This document shows positions 1 through 7,732 of a stretch of DNA of 64,000 nt, one piece after another. The DNA is from Bin87 sp965232895 (GTDB lineage Bacteria > Chloroflexota > Dehalococcoidia > Lucifugimonadales > UBA3495): contig CBDDQW010000001.1 of assembly GCA_965232895.1 (NCBI GenBank), positions 1-64,000 on the forward strand, read 5' to 3'. Every line of letters starts with the position of its first letter. The stretch's first letter is position 1. The translations under genes were made by a program, and so were the position numbers. Under the pieces are notes generated by a model. It saw only the letters and a program-made list of their open reading frames with translations. It was not told where the DNA came from and made no database searches.

Positions 1-870
1 CTGCCGGTCGACACCCTGGGCTTCATGGCGGGCGCTTTCGACCCGGACGTTGACCATTGGCGGACCGCGCTACGGGAACATCTCCTTGTCGATCTGCTGC
101 CGGATCCTTTCCTGATCGACGAGGTCAACGACGGCGTGGACGAAATGGCCGGCGGCAACGCGCCGGTACTGGACGCCGACGCCACCCTGGCGGACGTGCT
201 CGATTTGGTGTTCTGGCTGGTGGATGACGTCACCGGCATAGACCTGGAGGCGGATTTCTTCGACCACCTGTCGGGTCAGGCCATCCTGGCGGTGCGGGAC
301 TTCGACTTCGACGCCGTGGCCGACGACCCGGCGGTCAACGCCATCGACGTCGTGGCGATGCTGTCCTACCGGGAAGACGCCAGGGACGGGCTTTCCAACA
401 CGATGGACGAGGTTGCCAGCCTGCTGCGGGACCACGTCGGTGTGGCGGCCGGTTCGGTTGATGTAGGCGCGGACGCCGACGCCACGGTCTTTGACCTCGG
501 CCTGCTGGGAGCGCTGGTGGGTGGCCCAATCGGGTACCGTCCCGGTTACGTGCTGCACGACCGGTACCTGACCCTGGGCACTACCGAGAACGCGCTGGAA
601 ATGGTCGTGCAGCGGCAGAACGGGGAGGTAGAGGGCCTGTCATCCGATGCCGAGTACCGTCGGGCGGCGGATGGGCTGGGCAGTGGCGGGCAGTTCCTGG
701 GCTACGTTGACGTGCAGCGCATCGTCGGGCAGCTGGACGCGGACGACCTGGATTTGGAGCAGGACCAATACGACCTGTTGCGCGACGGCCTTGGCGTAGT
801 GGCGTTCGGTTCGTCCGTCGCCGAGGACTACAGCCGGGGCGCGGCAGTGCTGACGTTGTTCCCGGAGTAG
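1..870 (+). CDS. DUF3352-like protein, 3' part (open at window edge)
   Basis: The reading frame is open from base 1, so the first ATG at 25 is probably internal and the gene starts outside the window. The visible 289 residues are very acidic (many Asp) and contain 'ENALEMVVQ' and, near the end, 'GQFLGYVDVQRIV', patterns I associate with DUF3352 proteins of unknown function. No membrane segment is visible in this part. A second protein with a similar acidic C-terminal domain lies at 2463-3683 on the other strand, and both genes are followed by the same 26-bp repeat. The family call is moderate; the role is unknown. Confidence 0.6.
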   Translation: MPVDTLGFMAGAFDPDVDHWRTALREHLLVDLLPDPFLIDEVNDGVDEMAGGNAPVLDADATLADVLDLVFWLVDDVTGIDLEADFFDHLSGQAILAVRDFDFDAVADDPAVNAIDVVAMLSYREDARDGLSNTMDEVASLLRDHVGVAAGSVDVGADADATVFDLGLLGALVGGPIGYRPGYVLHDRYLTLGTTENALEMVVQRQNGEVEGLSSDAEYRRAADGLGSGGQFLGYVDVQRIVGQLDADDLDLEQDQYDLLRDGLGVVAFGSSVAEDYSRGAAVLTLFPE

Positions 871-929
871 CGTCCCCCGCTGTCCTCGATCACCATTTCC
901 AGTAATCCCGGTTGGCCGACATCATGGTT

Positions 930-955
930 GGTTCCGTTTACTTGTGCGTGATGGC
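930..955 (+). repeat. 26-bp repeat, copy A
   Basis: Begins GGTTCCGTTTACTTGTGCGT and ends GATGGC. It matches copy C (2436-2461, opposite strand) at 25 of 26 positions and copy B (1764-1786) over 23 bases with one difference. It lies 59 bases after the stop codon of the DUF3352-like gene, in the sense direction. Confidence 0.8.
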
Positions 956-1070
956 CTTGAGGACGTCGGCAGGGCCACCTTGCGCCGCGCATACCTACTG
1001 AAGTGGTGGACGAGACGCTGGCTTGGCTGGCGGAATAACTGTTGGCCAGTGCCCGGCTGGCACCCTGAAC

Positions 1071-1556
1071 TTAATACTTCACAAACGTATACAGAATCCA
1101 AATCGCAATGGCTACGATTATGGTTGCCAGTGTCCCGGTTACCACCCAAAATTTAACCTCTCCCAAGAGTGGAACATAGTGAGCCAACAACCAGCTTACG
1201 AAAGCCAGTGCCGTCCCGCCTGTAAGAAGGAGTAGGAAGGCAAATGCTCTCGTGAAAATTGGATTGGAAGGAGTAGGCTCGGTAAGAGCAAAAACAAGAG
1301 CCACGACCGGCAATAATATCGAGGCCATCATGAACAACAAGCATGACCGTCGGAATGTTTGCCTGGGTTCGGGGGCCAATGCTGCCCAAATCGTTGCTAC
1401 GATCAATCCGACTATGAAAGCTCCCAGGATGATCGAACTGCGTCCGGGCAAACCATTGGAGAACAGACCGGCGTCACCAGCTAACAGTCCCGCCACCGGT
1501 AGCCCGCCAATAAATGCAAGGCCATATCGAACTGCCGCCCTATTGGCAATTCCCAT
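1071..1556 (-). CDS. Small integral membrane protein
   Basis: The 161-residue product has about four to five hydrophobic helices, for example around 'SSIILGAFIVGLIVATIWAA' and 'AFAFLLLLTGGTALAFVSWL', and ends with a fifth helix near the C-terminus. I recognise no family. It is the most downstream member of a minus-strand run of membrane-protein genes reaching to 6540. The next gene upstream ends 13 bases away, so co-transcription is plausible. Base use is less GC-rich than in the neighbouring DUF3352 gene. Confidence 0.6.
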   Translation of the reverse strand: MGIANRAAVRYGLAFIGGLPVAGLLAGDAGLFSNGLPGRSSIILGAFIVGLIVATIWAALAPEPRQTFRRSCLLFMMASILLPVVALVFALTEPTPSNPIFTRAFAFLLLLTGGTALAFVSWLLAHYVPLLGEVKFWVVTGTLATIIVAIAIWILYTFVKY

Positions 1557-1568
1557 CTGATCCCCCCT

Positions 1569-1808
1569 TCAGCCACCCTGCCATCGTGACTGCTGGTACT
1601 TTTGCGGGTCTCCTCGCCATGCGATGTACGATCGGAGAATGATCAAGGCAACAGTCGCAATCCCAAGCGATAGTACAACGTAAGCGAATTGATCGGCGGT
1701 GATGACGGAGGTTCCGTTGGTACCATTTGGATTCGGTTGGTCCCCCACATATCGGCCCCGCAGGGTTCCGTTCACTTGTGCGTGATCACGCACGTGAGAG
1801 TTGGGCAT
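1569..1808 (-). CDS. Small single-pass membrane protein (start uncertain)
   Basis: The 79-residue frame ends with one clear membrane helix ('YVVLSLGIATVALIILRSYI') and a short basic tail. Starting at ATG 1808 puts copy B of the 26-bp repeat inside the coding region, where it encodes residues 8-15. The N-terminus may therefore be a fusion to repeat DNA and the original start may be lost. The frame is longer upstream, but there it only shadows the gene at 1814-2140. It sits 5 bases after that gene's stop. No family recognised. Confidence 0.45.
   Translation of the reverse strand: MPNSHVRDHAQVNGTLRGRYVGDQPNPNGTNGTSVITADQFAYVVLSLGIATVALIILRSYIAWRGDPQKYQQSRWQGG
1764..1786 (+). repeat. 26-bp repeat, copy B (23 bases matched)
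   Basis: Reads GGTTCCGTTCACTTGTGCGT then GAT, one base different from copies A and C over 23 bases. It then continues into a small palindrome (CGTGATCACG). It overlaps the start of the small membrane gene at 1569-1808. Confidence 0.7.
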
Positions 1809-1813
1809 CTTAA

Positions 1814-2140
1814 TCAACTGGGCCCGATCTTGCGGTTGTGCCACCAGTAGCACAGGGTGAACGTGGCTACCATGCTGATAGCGGCCATCGCAACGCAGGC
1901 CGGCGGCGGGAAAACGAGCCAGTCGTAGAATCCGTTGGACGTGCTGTAAAACAGCCATGCGACGCAAGCCGCCGTGCTCGTCGCGGCGCCGGTGAGCATG
2001 GCTTCTTTCATGCTGATTCGGCTCATGATGTGCACGCACGCCCAAGCGGTCAGCATTGCCGGAAGGACGGGTATAACGAGGCCGAACAGGATGTATCCAA
2101 CGATGAAAGCCTTTGCCAAATCGGATGAATCAATCAGCAT
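1814..2140 (-). CDS. Small integral membrane protein
   Basis: I chose ATG 2140 because GGGAGGGAAAGG lies just upstream at good spacing; a longer frame from 2170 lacks this. The 108-residue product has about three hydrophobic segments ('IVGYILFGLVIPVLPAMLTA', a short one near 'AACVAWLFYS', and 'CVAMAAISMVATFTLCYWW') and a short basic tail. No family is recognised. It is followed 5 bases later by the small gene at 1569-1808, so the two are probably one transcript. Confidence 0.6.
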   Translation of the reverse strand: MLIDSSDLAKAFIVGYILFGLVIPVLPAMLTAWACVHIMSRISMKEAMLTGAATSTAACVAWLFYSTSNGFYDWLVFPPPACVAMAAISMVATFTLCYWWHNRKIGPS

Positions 2141-2227
2141 GAGCCTTTCCCTCCCCAGCCGGGGGAGCAATGCTCAGGCCGGGAGCGCAGTGCTGCGCTC
2201 CCGGCCGATAGCTGCCGTGTTAGATTT

Positions 2228-2383
2228 CTACGGATTGACTTTCACATGGTAGATGTTGAGCAATTCCCAAGTGTAGTAGTCGTAAATCTTGATCACACCT
2301 TCTGCTGCCGCGCATCCGATGATGTCGGTTCCGCTTTTGGCGTCAGCTGGGGAAACGGCTCTGGGACATGTACGTGGCGGCAT
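2228..2383 (-). CDS. Short ORF resembling the C-terminal blade of a larger protein
   Basis: Fifty-one codons from ATG 2383. The last 35 residues ('GVIKIYDYYTWELLNIYHV') look like the end of a repeat-type extracytoplasmic protein. No ribosome site is obvious and the first part is proline/arginine-rich, so this is more likely the 3' remnant of a lost gene than a working small gene. It fills the gap between 2140 and the 26-bp repeat copy at 2436. Confidence 0.25.
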   Translation of the reverse strand: MPPRTCPRAVSPADAKSGTDIIGCAAAEGVIKIYDYYTWELLNIYHVKVNP

Positions 2384-2435
2384 CGCAGAAACCCCGATTG
2401 AACAGGCTTGCTCATGATCCGGGGGACGGTATCAT

Positions 2436-2461
2436 GCCATCACGCACAAGCAAACGGAACC
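2436..2461 (-). repeat. 26-bp repeat, copy C
   Basis: On the minus strand it reads GGTTCCGTTTGCTTGTGCGT then GATGGC, one base different from copy A. It begins directly after the stop codon of the cold-shock/DUF3352-like gene, in the sense direction, as copy A does after its own DUF3352-like gene. Confidence 0.8.
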
Positions 2462-2462
2462 G

Positions 2463-3683
2463 TCACCGGAGTTCGTCATAGGCGTCGCCCAGGACGAACG
2501 CGCCTCTGGCTTCGGTGTCTTCGATGTCGATGTCGCTGTGGGTTTCCAAGAATTCGGCTATCTCGTCGTAGTCGGCGGCGGCGGTCTCTGCTGCGTACTC
2601 GCTGCGGAACAGAAGGGCGACTTCAAGCTTGATTTCCTCGACGGCTGCATCGTAGTCCACGATGGCGTATCCGTAGCCATCGCAAGAGGACACCTGGCAC
2701 GAGCCGCGCCCGGCTGCATATGCTACATAGCCCCCGTCCAGTCGGTCCAAGATTTGTTTTATTACGTGGTCTTGGTCAGATCGCGCTAATGAGCCAGTCT
2801 CATTGTAGAGGTTCTTGAGCACACCCTCCGTTTCTCCTTCCGAATGGGATATGACGACATACCCTTTGAGCAGGGCCACAGTACGGCCGCCGTCCACATT
2901 TTCCCAGATTTCGTACCCCCGATAGGTCCCTTCCTCACCGTCCTGATTCTCAAATTCGTCCCTTACGGTGTCAAGGTCGAAACTGCCTTGCAGGATGATA
3001 ATCTCTTCTCCGCTCTGGTCAACGGCAATGACAAGCTCGGACAGCTCTTCGGGAAGTATGCCGGCGTCATCCAGGTCAATGATGTCGTCAATTTCAACGT
3101 ATTCTGCAAGGTCTTCTTCCAAAACCTTTTGGACGTCCAGGCGGATTACAGTGGCGGTGTCTTCTGGTGCGAGGTCCAGTACCGAAATGGGTTGCGGATT
3201 GCCGCCTCCGATGATGCCGGTGGCAGAGAGGACAGCCAGCGCGATGAGGGCCACTGCCACCACGCCGGCACCGGCGCCGGCGATGATGAGATACAGAGTC
3301 GGGATGCCTTTGATAATTCCGACGATTTGGGGAGTGTACTCGGCGGCGGCGGCTTTGCCGATGGTCACCCAATGGAGGGCGAAAGCGGAGGCGGCGCCAG
3401 CGGAGGCGTTGATTCTGTCGCTGACCGGAGGAGCCGGGGTAGAGGTGGTAAGTGGCGTGGGGGCCGAGGCTGATCCCTGCATCGATTCGGCGCCGGCGGG
3501 AGCAATGTCAATATGGATGCCGGTGGCGGCGTCGCCATCCGGCACGAAGTCCACGCGCATCCCCTGTTCAGGGAATTCGCCGCCTCGCCATTCCGGGCCG
3601 GCGAATGAGTATCTGTTGCCGTCGTTACCCGCGATCACACCGGAGTTGGTTTGGAATGAGAAATTCAGGATGATTCCCTTCAT
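2463..3683 (-). CDS. Cold-shock-like N-terminus, membrane helix, DUF3352-like domain
   Basis: Residues ~1-60 form the module shared by this cluster ('QTNSGVIAGNDGNRYSFAGP' then 'GMRVDFVPDG..ATGI'), which resembles a cold-shock OB fold. A Pro/Thr linker follows, then a Gly/Ala-rich membrane helix near residues 135-165 ('TLYLIIAGAGAGVVAVALIA'), then an acidic ~230-residue domain like the DUF3352 gene at the window start. ATG 3683 has AGGTGA upstream; a GTG at 3692 directly abuts the preceding stop. The OB module would be cytoplasmic and the acidic domain outside, but topology is inference. Function unknown. Confidence 0.65.
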   Translation of the reverse strand: MKGIILNFSFQTNSGVIAGNDGNRYSFAGPEWRGGEFPEQGMRVDFVPDGDAATGIHIDIAPAGAESMQGSASAPTPLTTSTPAPPVSDRINASAGAASAFALHWVTIGKAAAAEYTPQIVGIIKGIPTLYLIIAGAGAGVVAVALIALAVLSATGIIGGGNPQPISVLDLAPEDTATVIRLDVQKVLEEDLAEYVEIDDIIDLDDAGILPEELSELVIAVDQSGEEIIILQGSFDLDTVRDEFENQDGEEGTYRGYEIWENVDGGRTVALLKGYVVISHSEGETEGVLKNLYNETGSLARSDQDHVIKQILDRLDGGYVAYAAGRGSCQVSSCDGYGYAIVDYDAAVEEIKLEVALLFRSEYAAETAAADYDEIAEFLETHSDIDIEDTEARGAFVLGDAYDELR

Positions 3684-3692
3684 ATTATTCAC

Positions 3693-4361
3693 CTATCGTT
3701 TGCGTACAACCAGCGTACCTACCATATGGTCGTGAAGGGTGCGGCGCCGTTGGTCTGACAGCATCATGACAAAGGAGATGATGCTGGCGAATGGAATAAT
3801 GAAACTGCTGAGAAACCTGCATAAAGTGCGCCCCACCATCAGGCCGAAACCGGGCGGGCTGCCGTCGCGACGCACCACGCGTATCCCCAGCAGCGCTTTC
3901 CCTGGCGATTGACCGGATCGGCCTAGCACAGCTGCAATCACCAGCCAGATGAGCAAGCCGGTACCCAGGGTGAAAATCAGGAGCAAAGAATCGAAGATCC
4001 AGGCGACAATGCGACGCAGCGGACTAGCGAATTCAACCTCTATACCTACTCGATCTACGGACGCTGCCACCGATGTGGCCGCGGCGGCCCTAGCCGTTGT
4101 CAAGGCATTGCCAACCGCAGCCACAGCATTGTTGCCTGCCGCCACAGCATTGTTGCTCGAAGGTGTGGGGAGGTTGGGAGAGACTGCGCCGTAGATGCCG
4201 GTGGCGGTGGTTCCCTTAGGGTCGAAATCCACGCGCATTCCACGCTGTGGCAGATCGGCTATCCGCCACTCCCCGTCAGTGAACATATAGCGATTGCCGT
4301 CGTCGCCAGAAATGGCACCGGTGTTAGTTTGGACCGAATAGGCCAGGACGTGACCGGTCAT
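3693..4361 (-). CDS. Cold-shock-like N-terminus fused to RDD membrane domain
   Basis: ATG 4361 is preceded by AGGTGA. Residues ~1-60 are the shared module ('SVQTNTGAISGDDGNRYMF', 'RGMRVDFDPKG'). An Ala/Val-rich linker follows, then an RDD domain: 'LRRIVAWIFDSLLLIFTLG', a second helix, the family-typical 'GQSPGKALLGIRVVRRDG', and a last helix pair ending 'RRTLHDHMVGTLVV'. RDD proteins are small multipass membrane proteins, some linked to ion transport or envelope stress. The next gene starts at or right after this stop. Confidence 0.75.
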   Translation of the reverse strand: MTGHVLAYSVQTNTGAISGDDGNRYMFTDGEWRIADLPQRGMRVDFDPKGTTATGIYGAVSPNLPTPSSNNAVAAGNNAVAAVGNALTTARAAAATSVAASVDRVGIEVEFASPLRRIVAWIFDSLLLIFTLGTGLLIWLVIAAVLGRSGQSPGKALLGIRVVRRDGSPPGFGLMVGRTLCRFLSSFIIPFASIISFVMMLSDQRRRTLHDHMVGTLVVRKR

Positions 4362-4424
4362 AACGTTCACCTGCAACGATATGGTGAGGCTGGGCAATGT
4401 TTCGCTGTGAAACCGGGACGTTGA

Positions 4425-5015
4425 CTACCGGCTGCGCACCACCAGGGTGTTCACCATGCGGTCGTGAATGGCGCGGCGCTCCCCATCCGATACCATCATG
4501 ATGAAGCTGACGATTACCAAGGGGAACCATGCGGTAATGAATTTGCAAAAGCCACGTCCGAACATCAAACCCCAACTGGCGGCGCTGCCGTCAACACGCA
4601 CCACGCGAAGCCCCATGAGCTGTTTCCCCGGCGTTTGGCCCTGGGACATGACAATCACCAGCCAGATGAGGTATCCGATGCCCAAAGTGAGAACGGCGAG
4701 CACAGACTCCAGGAAATACGCAACAATGCGAAGCAATGGATTGGCAACTTCCATTTCCACCATTGCCGTCACCGGCGCTGCTGCCGTGGGCATGGCCATT
4801 GCCGTGCTGCGGGCAGTCGTTGTGTCTTCGACGGGCACCTCACTATAGATTGCGGTGGCGGCATTGCCTGAGGTGTCGAAGTCCACTCGCGTTCCTGCTG
4901 ATGGTGGTCCCAATTCCTGCCAATCAGCCCCGGTAAACGTGTAACGGTTGCCGTCGTCGCCAGAAATGAAGCCAGCGTTGGTTTGGACTGAGTAATCCAG
5001 AATCTGCCCGGTCAT
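4425..5015 (-). CDS. Cold-shock-like N-terminus fused to RDD membrane domain (paralogue)
   Basis: ATG 5015 has a full AAGGAGG six bases upstream. Residues ~1-60 carry 'SVQTNAGFISGDDGNRYTF' and 'GTRVDFDTSG'. After a short Ala/Thr linker the RDD domain shows 'LLRIVAYFLESVLAVLTLGI', 'GQTPGKQLMGLRVVRVDG' and 'ERRAIHDRMVNTLVV'. It is a close paralogue of the gene at 3693-4361, arising by tandem duplication. Sixty-three bases separate them, consistent with one operon. Confidence 0.75.
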   Translation of the reverse strand: MTGQILDYSVQTNAGFISGDDGNRYTFTGADWQELGPPSAGTRVDFDTSGNAATAIYSEVPVEDTTTARSTAMAMPTAAAPVTAMVEMEVANPLLRIVAYFLESVLAVLTLGIGYLIWLVIVMSQGQTPGKQLMGLRVVRVDGSAASWGLMFGRGFCKFITAWFPLVIVSFIMMVSDGERRAIHDRMVNTLVVRSR

Positions 5016-5063
5016 TGGCAACCTCCTTGCGATTTGTCAATGAGTGAATGTGGTGGACACCAA

Positions 5064-5585
5064 TCAGGTGAAGGGGAACAGTTGGCTGACTATTGCCTTG
5101 TCGGTATTGCCAAAGGCTGCGCCGAGCGTCAGTCCAATGATGATGTTGACGACCGCTGGGATGCAACTCAGCGCGATGCCGGCGACGGCGAATCCTACAC
5201 GCTGGCCTCGCTTTCTTCCGATTACCAGTCCGGCGGTGGACAGGGCAAATCCAGCTAGCATCAAAGGGAAACCGAGGATATAGGCTTTCTGAAAGAGAAC
5301 TACCGCCAGAAGGGCGACGCACATCCCGAAAATGCCCAAGGTCGAAATGGGGCTGCCGAGCCCTGGCGAGCCGGTGTCCAGCGCGACCGCGGCCCGGGTC
5401 GTCGGGGCCGCGGTGTAAATTACGGTGGCGTCGCTGCCATGGGGCTGAAAATCGATGCGCATACCGGCACGGGGCGCACCGGGAATTTGCCAAGCGTCGC
5501 CGGTGAACGAATAGCGATTGCCATCGTCTCCCTCAATGAGTCCGGCGTCAGTTTGAGCCGAATATTCCAGAACCTGGCCGGTCAT
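5064..5585 (-). CDS. Cold-shock-like N-terminus fused to DUF4190-like membrane domain
   Basis: ATG 5585 has the same AAGGAGG leader as the gene at 4425-5015, so the duplicated unit includes the ribosome site. Residues ~1-60 carry 'SAQTDAGLIEGDDGNRYSF' and 'GMRIDFQPHG'. The second part has three to four helices, with 'GFALSTAGLVIGRKRGQRVG' and 'GFAVAGIALSCIPAVVNIII', the pattern of DUF4190-type domains. The 173-residue product is thus the same sensor-like front end on a different membrane domain. Function unknown. Confidence 0.7.
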   Translation of the reverse strand: MTGQVLEYSAQTDAGLIEGDDGNRYSFTGDAWQIPGAPRAGMRIDFQPHGSDATVIYTAAPTTRAAVALDTGSPGLGSPISTLGIFGMCVALLAVVLFQKAYILGFPLMLAGFALSTAGLVIGRKRGQRVGFAVAGIALSCIPAVVNIIIGLTLGAAFGNTDKAIVSQLFPFT

Positions 5586-5607
5586 TGGCAACCTCCTTGC
5601 CGCAATT

Positions 5608-6078
5608 TCAGAAAAACAAGAGGAGTAAATCCAGCAGCGCTCCGAGAGGGCCGAGCAGTTCGTACATTGCGTTGACTGTCCTCTGTATGAAATTCTCAAC
5701 GATGGAGACCACTATTGCGGACAGCTCCTCGAAAAAGCTCTGGGCGATGGAGGTCACCATTGCAATAGAGTTGTGGATGGTGAGGGCGATTGAGTTCAAT
5801 ATGACGCCGGCAGTGGCGAACCCCACCGGCTGCTCCCGCACTTTGCCTACTATCAGGCCTGCAACCGACAGCGCCAAACCCACCAGCATTAGCAACCAGC
5901 CCAGCGCAGGAACCCAAAAGAGCACTAAGGCTGGGAGGCCGATAATCATCCCGGCGATACCCAGGAAAGGCAGCGAAGTGCCGCGGCGGTTCGGCACTAC
6001 TGACGCCGGAGCCGGCAGGGTGGTCCGGTTGGTGTCGGAGTTGGTTTGAACCGATCGATCCAGGTGCTGTCCGTTCAT
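5608..6078 (-). CDS. DUF4190-like membrane protein with decayed cold-shock-like N-terminus
   Basis: ATG 6078 follows AGGAAGG. The start 'MNGQHLDRSVQTNSDTN' matches the first residues of the shared module, which then stops after ~16 residues: the rest of the OB-like module is missing. The DUF4190-like part is intact ('LGIAGMIIGLPALVLFWVPA', 'GLALSVAGLIVGKVREQPVG', 'GFATAGVILNSIALTI'). A C-terminal hydrophobic/amphipathic tail of ~60 residues is unique to this copy. It ends 22 bases before the next gene. Confidence 0.65.
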   Translation of the reverse strand: MNGQHLDRSVQTNSDTNRTTLPAPASVVPNRRGTSLPFLGIAGMIIGLPALVLFWVPALGWLLMLVGLALSVAGLIVGKVREQPVGFATAGVILNSIALTIHNSIAMVTSIAQSFFEELSAIVVSIVENFIQRTVNAMYELLGPLGALLDLLLLFF

Positions 6079-6210
6079 CGGTGCCTTCCTCGCATTACTT
6101 TGGATGGGGATGACGGGTGGAGTTGCGATGTTCGCCGGGCGAGACAGACTGAGCAGCAAAGAATCACGGTGGTCGTGGAATGGTTGTTGTTACAAAAATG
6201 AAAGCCGGTT

Positions 6211-6540
6211 CTAGAAGGGCAGAAGCTCGGAGAGGGCAATCTGGAGGACCCTTGCTAGCAGAATCACGAGTATGGCAATGGCAATATGAATAGCCAAAGG
6301 AATGGAGTTCAACACCACGGCTGCTATGGCGAGTCCCATCGGCTGCCCGTTCTGTTTTCCTATCACCAAGCCGGTGATGGAGATTCCCAGTCCTGCCATC
6401 ATCATCAGCCAACCGAGCAAAGGAATCCAGAAGAGGAACAAAGTGGGGACGCCGATTATCAACCCAATGATTCCCATGACGGGAGATTGCCTGGCCATGC
6501 GCGGCGCCGAGGCCGCCTGTACGGTAATTCGTGGCTTCAT
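6211..6540 (-). CDS. DUF4190-like membrane protein without the N-terminal module
   Basis: The 109-residue product has the same membrane domain as the gene at 5608-6078 ('IIGVPTLFLFWIPLLGWLMM', 'LGISITGLVIGKQNGQPMG', 'AIAAVVLNSIPLAI') but only a 20-residue basic N-terminus. It may be the older form from which the fused copies derive, or a copy that lost the module. ATG 6540 has only a weak ribosome site. It is the first gene of the minus-strand run. Confidence 0.6.
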   Translation of the reverse strand: MKPRITVQAASAPRMARQSPVMGIIGLIIGVPTLFLFWIPLLGWLMMMAGLGISITGLVIGKQNGQPMGLAIAAVVLNSIPLAIHIAIAILVILLARVLQIALSELLPF

Positions 6541-7167
6541 CAATTAGATCCAATGACCGAGGTGAGGCAAATGCGTTTCAATCATCTTTTGCATCTGATA
6601 GCCTTCCCAGGTTGAACGCACACTCGACTTCGGCCTTTACACACCCCTGTCAGGGGGCGGAGTTACGCAGGCCGGAAACTCCGGCCATCATGGCGGCGCA
6701 GAGCGTCGCTATTCCCCGGAAGGGCTGACCTGAATTTAAATCTGCTGCTGAACACTGTTCTATCCCCTGCTTTCCGGCGTGGTAATCACGCTATGGGACA
6801 CCAGCATTACTATAGGCACATCCGGTCGTGGCGCCGCTGTATGGGTATACACGGATATCTCGATCAATGGACCGAGCCGTTCCCGAGTTCAGTTGATTGT
6901 CTGCTTTTGTTTCGTATCGGTCAAGATCATATCGATAACCAAAACGTAACATGCTCCGGCGAGGCAACAGGCGTCTGTGAAATTGTCGTTGTCCAACGAT
7001 TCTGTCCTGCTGGATGGAAAGCGAAAAGCGGCCGTCTTGGCTGTCGAGACGTTGCGATAGTCAGGCCGCCGCTGATAACCGGCAAATATTTGCTGTCGCT
7101 CGCTTGGCATAAATACCGGAAAGACGCTGTGTTTCTGTGTGGCAATGCGCCTCAGGAGACGGCATTG
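6541..7167. other. Intergenic, no gene recognised
   Basis: This 627-base stretch lies between the minus-strand membrane cluster and the small gene at 7168. Frames are open in places but have no recognisable protein pattern and no ribosome site. It should contain the promoter of the minus-strand cluster. Confidence 0.4.
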
Positions 7168-7350
7168 ATGATCAACCGGCAACGCATGGTGAAGGAAGCT
7201 GCGCGGCAGATGAGAGCCGACCGACGCGCCAGGCAGATGCGCAAAAGCCGCCGGGCCTCCCGAATCATGCACACGGTGTGGCTGATGGTGGGAATCATCG
7301 CCGCCGCGTACTGCCTGTACGCGTACGCCGTCTGGAGCGGCAGGCTGTAA
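7168..7350 (+). CDS. Small basic single-pass membrane protein
   Basis: Sixty codons from ATG 7168, preceded by CAGGAG. The first ~34 residues are strongly basic ('RADRRARQMRKSRRASR'). One membrane helix follows ('TVWLMVGIIAAAYCLYAYAV') and a short end. The charge pattern suggests a cytoplasmic N-terminus. The frame is open further upstream, but that part has no coding look. No family recognised. Confidence 0.5.
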   Translation: MINRQRMVKEAARQMRADRRARQMRKSRRASRIMHTVWLMVGIIAAAYCLYAYAVWSGRL

Positions 7351-7732
7351 TCTCACGATTCAGAACGCGGGTCGGGTCGGCCTCGTTGGCGCCGAAATCA
7401 ATGGGTCCGGCGTCGCCTTTCTGCGCATCGGGAGTCGGTGAGTTGCTGGCAGTCAAAAGCAAAGCCCCAATGACTGCCAGCAGTTGTGAGTTTTCATGGT
7501 CGGGGAGTGTTGGGAAAGTTCAACGCCGGCGACCGCCAGCGTCCGTGCTGCGGATGTCGTCTTCTCATAGGTCGTTGGTTAGCGGCCATCACATCGCGCG
7601 ACTTTATGGTCTCGGTCGGCGACCCCCTGGGATCCCCTGCAATCCCGGGAGTCGTCAATTTTCAACGCTCCCGATTGCGATCATTGACGGTCACTCCTGA
7701 CCCGGCGTTCTGACCCCGCGCCCGGGACCGGC
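7351..7732. other. Intergenic, one strong hairpin
   Basis: This 382-base stretch between the small gene at 7168 and the sensor kinase has no convincing gene. It holds an inverted repeat at 7445-7481. Confidence 0.4.
7445..7481. repeat. 11-bp perfect inverted repeat
   Basis: GCTGGCAGTCA at 7445-7455 pairs with TGACTGCCAGC at 7471-7481 across a 15-base loop. There is no T-tract on either side, so it is not a typical terminator. It lies 250 bases beyond the end of the minus-strand kinase gene. Confidence 0.6.
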
